A stretch of 64,000 bases of DNA from Clytia hemisphaerica (lineage: Eukaryota; Cnidaria; Hydrozoa; Leptothecata; Clytiidae): NCBI GenBank assembly GCA_902728285.1, contig CACVBU010000973.1, positions 186,001 through 250,000 on the forward strand. Reading direction: 5' to 3'. The notes beneath the pieces were generated by a model. The model did no database searches, was not told where the DNA came from, and saw only the letters and a list, made by a program, of their open reading frames with translations. Position 1 is the first letter of the stretch, and the number at the start of each line of letters is the position of its first letter. This document shows positions 22,682-33,200 of the stretch, in pieces. The position numbers and the translations under genes are program-made.

Positions 22682-25600
22682 TCAAAGCTTGTTTTTTGAG
22701 TTCAAAATCTTGGTCCTGATTTTAGATTTCCCATTTAGCAGGTTGTGGTCCGCTTTTTGTACTTCGTTAATAATCGAACTAATTGCTGTATGAGATAAAA
22801 ATTGTTTTTCCACATCAGGATTCTTGGTGCCTTTCTCATTCAAATGGAGCATGAATAATTTCAAATGTTCTTTCAAATTACTCGTATCGTTTTTTGTTTG
22901 ACTTTTAAACGATGAAAATAATCCAGGTGTGCTTTGTTTGGTAGGTGGTGTCACATCCGCCAAAGACTTCAGAAGAGAACGTTGAAAACTTAAACCAGCA
23001 ACTTTAGTGGTAATCAATGACTTAGCACTACCCATAGTCTCGGTCAATCCTTCAGGAAGTTGTGAAATTTTCTCATCATTCATGGGAGTTCCCAAGAGCT
23101 GACTTATGGAGCTGTCTCCACCAGTTGGTGATAATTCTGCAAATTCTTTCTCGTGGTGATTTCCAGGTGTTGCAAAGTCATTTTCATGCTTAAGACTTAA
23201 GAGTTTATTCTCGTAGTTTGAAATAGTGCTAACATGTGGATTCCCAGTTTCAGTGATTTCAGAACTTCTCCGTTCTCCACTTAAAACTTTCTTTTCAACA
23301 TTACTTGCAAAGCTTTTAGCTAGTAATTCATTCTCACGATTCGATGCATCCATGATTTTTTGTATCGCTTTCCTCTCTTCAGGAGAACCCATCTTATCAG
23401 TGCCTTCGATCATACTCAACATACCTTTGGTGGATTGAATTTAGTATTGATATAATGTTTTATGGAACTAACTTTTAAGAGCATTGGTAACTTTTAAGTT
23501 TAGTTTCTAAACGAAGAATTCAGAACGAGCTTCTCACGACCACGTTTTGAAAACCAAAAAAACAATGCATGGATTTTTTTTTACTTTTTGGGTTTATCAG
23601 CTTTTTTGAATGCCAGTTTCGTAAAATAAAAATGATGCGTGAGAAAACGAAGACATTTTAAAATCTTACCTTTCACTCGATTTGAAATCTCACTCTCCGA
23701 TCTTCGAGCAGCTCCTTCGTCTACTTCAGTTTCTGGCACTTCTCCATGTTGTTCTTCTACGAGAGCGCTCTCCTTTTCATCACCCTCCTCCTGCTGCGAA
23801 TTCGCTTTCTCCTCGAGGCTCTTTTCCTGGTCACCCTCCTTCGTTTGTTGAAGAAACTTACCTACCACTCCATCACTCTTTTCATAGCGCATTGGGCGGC
23901 CGTTTGAATCTAATAAATTGTCTCTCGATGTACCTTGCTCGTCAGGTAAGAATCTAGAGGTCGTGTCTTCTTCTCTAGTCATTTTCTCTCCTTCGTTGCT
24001 AAAGTTTCTCCCCTCTTCACCTTCACGTTCATTCTCCCCTTCATCATATCTTTCTTCGTCTTCACGTGGACCGTCTTCATTAAAGTGTTGTTTATCAACA
24101 AAATGATTTTCATTTTTCGTTTCAACATCTTGTTCCCGATTCTCAACTCTCACATTACGATTCCGAGCGTCTTGCCGTTCATCTTCGTATTCGTTATCCC
24201 GGTTCTCTTCATCGTGAAAATGTCGGCCGTCGGGATGCCTATCGCCTCGAACACGGAACCGCTCGTTTCCTCGAAACGGTGCTTGACTTCCGTGTTCGTC
24301 CCGATCTCGGTCATCGTGATGTCTTCGTTCGTCGCTTTCACTCTCTTCATCTGGCCGATCAAGATTGCGATCTCGGCTATTGAATTCGTGACGGCGGTTT
24401 CCTTTTTGTGGTCCATCTTGATCACTGTCGAACGAATTAAAGGGAGTCATAAACCCACTTAGTGTATTGAAAACAGCCCTTGTGTTTTCCTTGTCGGTTT
24501 TTGTCACCTCAGTCATCTCGCGTGAACATGGGTCGTAACGTTCTCCTTTGATTCGATAGCGTTTTTTATCATATCCGTAATTGCGACGACCGCGAGAACA
24601 AGGCCTGCGCGTGTCTTGCTCTACAGGGGAGACGAATTTTGACAGGTAATTTTCACCAGAAACAATTTCTCCTGGATAAGCTTCAACATGATTATTAGTC
24701 CATTTCATTAGCATGTTCCATTAGCTCGTGACCTCCGTCTGTAAAACCTAGCGATACCTTATAATTCGGGTCTTCAAAATTGATTTTTCTGTCATGGTGA
24801 ACCTGTGGTGCTTCATACTGGTCCCATTTCGCACCATTATCATAGAAGTCTTGCCACTGGCTTGGCGCATGCCCTGTTGAAAATACTGAACTATCTAAAA
24901 CTTCGTTCATGAAATCCCGTTTTTTCGAGAATCTGTCTCATTACGAGATTTTAGTAACTTTTTACGAAATATCTCAGTCAAATTACGAGGAGTCGTTATT
25001 GTTTTACGCGATCCTGGCATTGTTTTTCTTGCATGAATGTTTTGTTTGATTTGTTTCTTATGACAGGTGCAGCCGCATGATTGACAGTTTTGGTTACAAG
25101 GGCAGTTTGTGGGCACGTGTAGGTCGAGTTGGAGGTGTAGGACGAGTTGGGCGAGCTGGACGAGTACCTCGAGTAGGTGGTTCAGTCGGGCGGATCATTG
25201 CATGGCGGGCTGACAGAGATGTCATATTCCGCCTTTTCATTTTTCCTTCTTTGATATTTGCTAATACGTTGTAAAGTCCACTTTCCAGTGTTTTAGTTTT
25301 TTGAATGTTCTTCTTTTGTGTTGATGAGTGAATAGGATCTTTTGTAGTTGCATGTTTTGGCTGAGCATTGGCAAGCGTTTGATAAAGTTTATTGTTCCTC
25401 TCCTTGCTCTCTTTGGTCTCAAAAGCATCTGAAAAAAAAAAGTAAATGTTACAATGACAAAAGCATTTTTTCCATTGGAAAGCTATCATCTTCTCTAAAA
25501 TTTTACGAATGTACTCTTAGGTTCCAAATAAACGGGCCCCCCCCCCCGCTTGTTAATTTTTCGAAAATTTTCCAACCCCCCCCCCCCCCCCGACCTTATT

Positions 25601-28050
25601 AGGACCCCCCCGTTTATTAATCTCTAAGAATATTTTCAGCTGTCAAAGAGAAGGCCCCTTATTTTGCTCTAAATAGCCTGATATTAGCCTATTTTTACCT
25701 TATTTTTGGGTTTCAGAAGTACAATTTCCAACCCCCCCGGCAATTAGGTCCCCCCCCGTTTATTAAAATCTAGAAAATTTTCCACCCCCCCCCCGTTTAT
25801 TCGAACCCCTCCGTTTATTTGGAACCTAAGAGTACATTGTTTTTTTGACCTGTACTCTTGTGGGGGGGGGGGTGTAATAAGCAGATAAAAATCAACAAAA
25901 TTGGGGTTCGGGGTCATGATTAATTGACCTGATTTTGCTAAAAATCCCTAGGAAAATGAAGGTTTTTGGCAAATTTTGGCACTTCCGTGTTCGTCCCGAT
26001 CTCGGTCATCGTGATGTCTTCGTTCGTCGCTTTCACTCTCTTCATCTGGCCGATCAAGATTGCGATCTCGGCTATTGAATTCGTGACGGCGATTTCCTTT
26101 TTGTGGTCCATCTTGATCACTGTCGAACGAATTAAAGGGAGTCATAAACCCACTTAGTGTATTGAAAACAGCCCTTGTGTTTTCCTTGTCGGTTTTTGTC
26201 ACCTCAGTCATCTCGCGTGAACATGGGTCGTAACCTTCTCCTTTGATTCGATAGCGTTTTTTATCATATCCGTAATTGCGACGACCGCGAGAACAAGGCC
26301 TGCGCGTGTCTTGCTCTACAGGGGAGACGAATTTTGACAGGTAATTTTCACCAGAAACAATTTCTCCTGGATAAGCTTCAACATGATTATTAGTCATTTC
26401 ATTAGCATGTTCCATTAGCTCGTGACCTCCGTCTGTAAAACCTAGCGATACCTTATAATTCGGGTCTTCAAAATTGATTTTTCTGTCATGGTGAACCTGT
26501 GGTGCTTCATACTGGTCCCATTTCGCACCATTATCATAGAAGTCTTGCCACTGGCTTGGCGCATGCCCTGTTGAAAATACTGAACTATCTAAAACTTCGT
26601 TCATGAAATCCCGTTTTCGAGAATCTGTCTCATTACGAGATTTTAGTAACTTTTTACGAAATATCTCAGTCAAATTACGAGGAGTCGTTATTGTTTTACG
26701 CGATCCTGGCATTGTTTTTCTTGCATGAATGTTTTGTTTGATTTGTTTCTTATGACAGGTGCAGCCGCATGATTGACAGTTTTGGTTACAAGGGCAGTTT
26801 GTGGCACGTGTAGGTCGAGTTGGAGGTGTAGGACGAGTTGGGCGAGTTGGACGAGTACCTCGAGTAGGTGGTTCAGTCGGGCGGATCATTGCATGGCGGG
26901 CTGACAGAGATGTCATATTCCGCCTTTTCATTTTTCCTTCTTTGATATTTGCTAATACGTTGTAAAGTCCACTTTCCAGAATTTTAGTTTTTTGAATGTT
27001 CTTCTTTTGTGTTGATGAGTGAATGGAATCTTTTGTAGTTGCATGTTTTGGCTGAGCATTGGCAAGCGTTTGATAAAGTTTATTGTTCCTCTCCCTGCTC
27101 TCTTTGGTCTCAAAAGCATCTGAAAAAAAAAGTAAATGTTACAATGGCAAAAGCATTTTTTCCATTGGAAAGCTATCATCTTCTCTAAAATTTTACGAAT
27201 GTACTCTTAGGTTCCAAATAAACGGGCCCCCCCCTCTTGTTAATTTTTCGAAAATTTTCCAACTCCCCCCCCCCCCCCCCCCCCCGACCTTATTAGGACC
27301 CCCCCGTTTATTAATCTCTAAGAATATTTTCAGCTGTCAAAGAGAAGGCCCCTTATTTTGCTCTAAATAGCCTGATATTAGCCTATTTTTACCTTATTTT
27401 TGGGTTTCAGAAGTACAATTTCCAACCCCCCCGGCAATTAGGTCCCCCCCCGTTTATTAAAATCTAGAAAATTTTCCAACCCCCCCGTTTATTCGAACCC
27501 CTCCGTTTATTTGGAACCTAAGAGTACATTGTTTTTTTGACCTGTACTCTTGTGGGGGGGGGTGTAATAAGCAGATAAAAATCAACAAAATTGGGGTTCG
27601 GGGTCATGATTAATTGACCTGATTTTGCTAAAAATCCCTAGGAAAATGAAGGTTTTTGGCAAATTTTGGCACTTCGTAGCATAAAGGTCACAAAATGCCC
27701 CCCCCCCCCATTATAAAGGTCATTATAATTATAAAGTGATATGGGGGTGATTTGTTTCCTAAAAATAGCAAATGACCCCCCCCCCCCCTCATTACTAAGC
27801 ACACAAGAGTAATAAGACTTGAAAGCCCAATTAATCAAAAAGAAAACATTCTCCATTACCATCAAGATTTAGCTCTTTCACGTTATCCAAAACTGAGACA
27901 GGGTTACCTCTTTCTTGAAATAAGATATTCAAACAGGTTGAGTTCTTTTCAATAAAGCTACAATTAATTGTTGTCCAAAAGATTATTACCTGTTCCACAT
28001 AATAGGATTGTTACCAAAAAAGATATAGCTAAAATCTTCGAATACTGCAT
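22682..28050 (-). CDS. Unrecognised secreted Cys-cluster, charged protein; disrupted by tandem duplication
   Basis: I do not recognise this protein. Exon 1 (28050-27990) encodes a 20-residue signal peptide (MQYSKILAISFLVTILLCGT). Exon 2 exists twice: a right copy from 27119, open to 25948 but truncated, and a left copy 25428-23670 with three frameshifts. Exon 3 is 23424-22682. Ignoring the frameshifts the product would be about 852 aa. After the signal come a basic helix-rich stretch, an RPT-repeat (RPTRPTRPTPPTRPTR), a six-cysteine cluster (NCPCNQNCQSCGCTC), then a long Arg/Asp/Glu/His-rich region with RDRDE runs that turns acidic. Exon 3 is Ser/Lys-rich with Leu-containing helices and no cysteines. 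Many dibasic sites occur. Composition suggests an extracellular matrix, granule or processed precursor protein, but that is inference. The exon 3 acceptor (CCACCAAAG) has a weak pyrimidine tract. Confidence 0.6.
25511..25835. mobile_element. C-tract MITE in left duplicate (25-bp perfect terminal repeats)
   Basis: The ends GTACTCTTAGGTTCCAAATA and TATTTGGAACCTAAGAGTAC are perfect inverted repeats extended by AACGG/CCGTT. Between them are runs of up to 17 C alternating with CGTTTATTAA-type segments, all C on the plus strand. The same element recurs at 27201-27537 because of the tandem duplication. It lies in intron 1 of the secreted-protein gene. Confidence 0.85.
27201..27537. mobile_element. 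C-tract MITE in right duplicate
   Basis: Same terminal repeats as 25511-25835. The internal C-runs differ in length (one reaches about 19 C), as expected of slippage-prone homopolymers. Interior motifs CCCCCCGTTTATTAA and CAATTAGGTCCCCCCC are shared. Confidence 0.85.
27545..27811. mobile_element. Foldback element with G-run/C-run arms
   Basis: TACTCTTGTGGGGGGGGG at the left pairs with a C-run and CACAAGAGTA at the right. Internal C-runs and an ATTATAAAGGTCATTATAAT block also occur. The right boundary of the tandem duplication (27675) falls inside it, so the left duplicate (25855-25980) retains only its left part. Confidence 0.6.
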
Positions 28051-28645
28051 TTTGGTGATTTCTTGGGCCTAATCCACTACATCTCCAGGTTAGATTTACC
28101 ATTACTTTGATATAAATCTGTGATTATTTTGATATTAACCTCTGCACAAAATCTAATGCACAGCTTGAGCTTAATTCAATTAACGACGTGATCAGTCAAC
28201 TGTAACTAAACATAGACCTGGTTTTTATATGTTGCTGTTTATTCATAGTCTGTTGAGGATGGTTTCTATCAGATTTGTTTTGAAAAAAGCTTTTTTTCAA
28301 CTCGTTCAACTTACAGTGTTTTTTTGAGAACAGTTAAATAACAGGACCAATGGGATGTTCTATTCAAAATCCATACATGGGTGGGGGCGGTGTGGACACG
28401 AACCTTTTCAAGCAAAAAAAAATTGAAAAAAGTATACCCCTTGCTTGGAAATGGAAAAAAAATTTAAATAAACATTGGAAAAATTATTCTTTCATATCTT
28501 AAAGTGAAGGCGGGCGAACTAAAATCAGTCTTTTACCCTATGAAAGTTTAAAAAACCTTTACCTGGCTGGAAATTCTTCTTCAGATTACTCCCTGGAAAA
28601 GTTTGTTCACCACCCTGTATGGATATAAAATGGAATGGCCCAATA

Positions 28646-28960
28646 CAGGGTGTCCCGAAAAAAAGTATCGAGTTCGAACATGATCCTGAGTAGAAAGTTG
28701 TTGTGTGCGTTTAACAAAATGTAAGAAAATTGTTTTATACAGTCATTATGATAAAAAAATTAAATTTATTTACTATTTTCATGGCGTTAAAGTATTGAGA
28801 ATTGTTTTTTGTAAAAGTTATTCATAAAAGATCTCATGTCAATATGACACATACAGTAGAGAAACTTTGATAAACATTGCAAATTTAGTGAAACACACAC
28901 AAGAACTTTTTTTCAAATAGAAGTGGTACGACTCGATACTTTTTTTTTCGGGAGACCCTG
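28646..28960. mobile_element. Tc1/mariner-like MITE flanked by TA
   Basis: Ends CAGGGTGTCCCGAAAAAAAG and (right, reverse complement) CAGGGTCTCCCGAAAAAAAA are inverted repeats continuing into TATCGAGT. TA lies immediately outside both ends (28644-28645, 28961-28962). CAGGGTGTCCC ends with TA targets are typical of mariner-type elements. At 315 bp it is non-autonomous. Confidence 0.85.
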
Positions 28961-29533
28961 TACAGTCCAAAGAAATTTAAATCAACGTTTCCCTCTAAAA
29001 ACTTTATTATAAAGAGTCTTTCGCGACTTCGGGGATAGGTACAGGTATAGAGGTATTTGAATTATTTTTCCCAGACGACAAAAGCTTTCTAATGAACCCC
29101 TAACAGTAACGATATCGTGTAACATTTAATCGAATTTGAAAATTATTAAATTAGATTTATTTTTAAAATTGATTGCAAAAATATATAATTATGGCCTATT
29201 TACACTGCGAAAATATATGTACAAATCTAGATTCCGCCAGGGAACTAGAATATAAACATCTAGTCTGCCCCCTAAATAATTTCACATTTTTTACCTAACT
29301 GTGAAGGATGATGAAAATTTTGTGTTTAGAAAAATTCAGAACACGAAAAAAAGTTTCGAACATTCTGGAAAAGAAAGAAAAAAAATGCGACGACATAAAA
29401 ACGAAAAGCAATATGTAGTAACTCGAAACCTGGGGAAAAAAGAAATATAAAAGCGAAGGCGTAAAAATGAAAACTGAACTAGCCGCAAGAGACAAAAAAT
29501 CGTTGAGAATTCAATGACGAAACACACTCAGTA

Positions 29534-29672
29534 TACCTTATCGGGGAAAACTTCGTTGGGAAAAATTTTCGTCGGGGAAAAATATTCGTCACTTGCTGGT
29601 AGTTGGTAAACTAACTGGTAGTTGGAAAAATATTCGTCACTTTTCCCCGACGAAGTTTTCCCCGATAAGGTA
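29534..29672. mobile_element. Short palindromic MITE with TACCTTATCGGGGAAAA ends
   Basis: TACCTTATCGGGGAAAACTT at the left and its reverse complement at the right enclose further GGGGAAAA and ATATTCGTCAC inverted repeats, plus a GGTAGTTGG direct repeat in the loop. 139 bp in all, with possible TA duplication. Confidence 0.85.
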
Positions 29673-30286
29673 GTAGTTTTTGTTTTAAAACGGCCTTTCT
29701 CATTGTTTAATTGTATTCTCAGCGGAAAATTTGTGATTTAGAAAGTATTAGATATCTCGCGTTGAGTAGTCTTAGTGATTTTCAGTGCAGAAGATTACGT
29801 CGTGCATATCATAAGAAGGGTAGCAACATAAAAATGATAAAACCACTTTCTAAAATTGATGCTAAAGCGTGCATTCGTGATTGGAGAGCCAAATCCTACG
29901 GTAACGAAAATATTTACATGGCAAATAATAAAATATGTAATATAAAAAAACTTTTATTTTTTTTGAAAATCTATTTGCGCGGAAAATGCGAGAGTTCTTA
30001 TTTTCGATGTGAAAATTGAGTATTCGTGTATATTTGACTTGAGTATTGAGTGTAGATTAGAAGTAAGTAGCGCAATTTCCTTGGCTTCCAGGGTTTTGAA
30101 AAATGTTTGAAGTATATTTGTGTGTGATAGAAAACCTTAAAGAACCATAAGATTTTGTAAAACCTTCACGAGTTCTGAAAATACGCAATCCCCGCGAAAT
30201 ATTTATTATAACAGAAAACTAAATTAAAAGAAAGATGACGTATACGTATAAAGAATACGTCATCTATTATTACGTCATACAAGTTG

Positions 30287-33200
30287 TCACGTGGTACTTA
30301 TACTGAAAACTGGGATTTCTTTATTGTTTTTATTTTGTGATGCGAATTTTGAATTAAAGTCTTTTCTTCGTTTGTCACTCTTGGCTAGCTTCTTCTTGGA
30401 AATTTTAAAACATAAATCGAATTTCTTATCGATTGCGTAATACATGTTCGAATTCATCGGGATGTAGAAACTATCTGAAAATGAGAATAAAAATCGAAAA
30501 AATATTAATTGTACTCTACCTAACAAATTCCTGATTCTAACTCATGCTCCCTATCTATATACTTTAAATTCAGATAGTTCACGTTTAAGAGTTTTAAGAG
30601 GGTATTTTTCGAAGTTTCTTGGGACCAGACAATGACTAAAATTCCACCTGCTACAAAAATTCGCACTCTTGGGCTCTAGAGCACTCTAGATAATTGGTGG
30701 TAAAGGGATGTCCCTTCTCCGCAAGGGGACTTTAACAGGAGAAAACTATGATAAGTCTAAACAGATCGAATGATGTTTTGATTCAGAGACAGGTGAGGGT
30801 AATACGAAGTGAACGAACCTTTTTTATCAACTTGATCGTACGTTGTATGAAAGGAGCTCCTGTTTCCTTTGATTTGAAATAAGGAGTATTCGATAACGTT
30901 ATTCTTCGAGTGTGTCTTTTCTAACGTTTGAGAGATGACGTCACATGCTCTGTGATTAGGTTTAATCTGAAAATTGAATTAAATAGAGAATGAAAATCAT
31001 TTTATTATAATTGTTTAGGTCCATGGCTGGAATAAATTTTCCAAAATTTTCCACCTTTTTCACATTTTTGCAGTGCACTAGTTGCTGGTATGTGTGTACC
31101 TAAATCTCGATTCAAAAATGTGTCAAATGTGTTGAAAAAATTAAAAATATTAAATTTTTCAAAATTTGGTCTATCGAAATACATTTGGTACTAGAGAAGG
31201 TTATTTAACTTACTACGATACTTTTGTATTGCACTTCACGAACGCCCTCCAAGAAAACACGCGCCACAACACCCATGTCATCAAGTTGAGTAGCCCCATC
31301 CTCAGGGTGAAGCGTGTCACGTGAGTGAAGACTTTGAGCTCTCGGTGCCGTAGATTTTGTGAAGAGGTTCTGAATACTTCCATATACGGACTGCAAAGAA
31401 AGATTAAGGTTTTATCATGCTGAATTTTCAATCCAGCTACTAAGACCCTGAGACCACATTTACAATTTATAGTCTCGAAGCAAAATGTCTTTTTTAAAGA
31501 ATGACACGGAACCTAAGGGCAAAAGGTGTCATTTTAAATAACTGTCATAGATGCTTATTAAATATATTAAAAATGGCTTGGCCGTCCTCTACGGATTTCA
31601 CTTTCGACTGGCCATACTAGGGAGCCAAATAGGTTTCTAAAGCTAGCGTTTTAAAAACATGTATTTGAAGTTCAGGCATTTGTTGAACAGCTCTCTGGGA
31701 CTAAATGTGTCTGGTAAAAACTTACATTCGATTTGCGCAGCGTGTTTGTAGGAGAAGTTGGTGTTCCGGTTGACGATCGGTCGTCGTCCGTCGACGTGCT
31801 CCCGCCACTGCTACTACTCGTACATGACGTCACACTGCGGGTATCTCCGTTATCAGCCGGAACTGTGTTTGTAGAATGCGTTGAAATTCGTTTTTCCGAT
31901 TGGGTTGAAACTTTCTTCTCGGGTTTCAAAACAAGAATATCGGATTCGCTACGGTACTTTCTAGAATAAGAATGGGTTTTGAGTTCATATCTTGAAATCT
32001 CGTGTGTAATATTGGTAAGTCTGATCGATTAGTTCAAACAATTTTATGGTTTTTTATAAGCAAGTGCCTGTCCCTATATCAGGCTCACGTTATGCTTAGC
32101 ATTCTATTGTTCTTAAACAATAGAGCCATTATTTGTTTAGGCACCAAAAACTGAGCCTGCATATTCTTATAAACGCTATGTTTATAAAAGAAAAATATGT
32201 ATTTGTTGTTGGCTCTGGTCCGTTAAAGCAAAAATTAGTTACTAATCTACCTAAGTGGTGTGCTTTCAATGCAGATTTTACTAAATTTTGCAATAGTACA
32301 ATCACCATGTATATTAAGAGAAATCTTACTTTAATGTGAAATGTTTTCTTGTGGGTGATGGACTGGTACTTGCACCCGTAGAGGGCGTTTTTGGAATTGG
32401 CGGTTCCACTTCTTTTGATCGCTCGTATCTGAAGTTTAAAGTAATAAAGGTTTAGAGTTTTAGCGAGTGTACAATTTTGTTCGCTCATTGGTTTATTTAT
32501 TCACTGAGCTTAAATACTGGAACAAAAATTTCAAAAGCAAATTTCGTTTCAAAAAGTGAAGCTGTGTCTTAAAATAGTAGCTAGCGGTAAAAAGTAATAT
32601 GAATATTCAAGTTTTTATTTTATTGTTGAGTAAGCGCTAAATACATTAAAAATCTTAAACTCAATTCGATGACATCCCCTTCCTGCAGGGTTATATTTTC
32701 TATACTGATTGGTTGATTGGTTGATTGATTGAAAATAGCGGACAATAACATACTATCCAATTAGAGAGTTCGTGGGGGTTTGTGATATTTTTTGGTGTCG
32801 CTTACACGAAATCAAAACAGAGAACTAATTCGAAACTTTGTTGTATTTCTGATCACTTTTTTTAATCTTGAAAGGCACGATTTAAGATGGGAGGCAAAAT
32901 ACAAATTTCTTACCCATCTTTGTCTCCATAAGTGGGTAGTGAATTAAACCACGTGCAAAATTGTTGGTCAGCCTCGAAGCGATAATTTTTTGCTGACTGT
33001 TGCAATAATTTAATTTGAGCAACAATCTCGAATTCTTTTCTTCGTTTCTCGAAATTAATAAGATCGTCCTATGTAATAAAAAGAATAAATTTGAGTTATT
33101 TCAAAAGGACGGTTAGTTGGAAAGATAATCCAGAGTGAATCAAAGTGTAAAAGTTGATAACAGTTTCAAAAATTGCAATTATTGAATATAAAATCTTTAG

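Larger units (their letters stand above)
24286..27675. repeat. 1.69-kb tandem duplication with ACTTC microhomology
   Basis: The unit 24286-25980 is repeated as 25981-27670 at roughly 99% identity (periods 1695 and 1690 bp). ACTTC occurs at the left boundary (24286-24290), the junction (25981-25985) and the right boundary (27671-27675). Each unit contains most of exon 2 and part of intron 1 of the secreted-protein gene. Differences include homopolymer changes: GGG/GG near 25113, TTTTTT/TTTT near 24930 and CC/C near 24710. These are the three frameshifts in the left copy. It could be a real duplication or an unmerged haplotype in the assembly. Confidence 0.9.
28051..30286. other. Spacer between secreted-protein gene and RalGDS-like gene
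   Basis: No exon is supportable. It contains two short inverted-repeat elements (28646-28960 and 29534-29672). An open frame at 29711-30019 (+) of 102 codons has no recognisable domain, and I do not call it a gene. The secreted-protein promoter should lie just above 28050. Confidence 0.5.

Noticed and set aside
24085-24462. Plus-strand hydrophobic frame resembling a membrane protein
   Set aside because: Antisense of the Asp/Arg/Glu-rich coding region; GAY/GAR codons read as Ile/Val/Phe on the other strand.
29711-30019. 102-codon plus-strand frame
   Set aside because: Composition is basic and Ser-rich with no recognisable family; it could be chance in AT-rich DNA.
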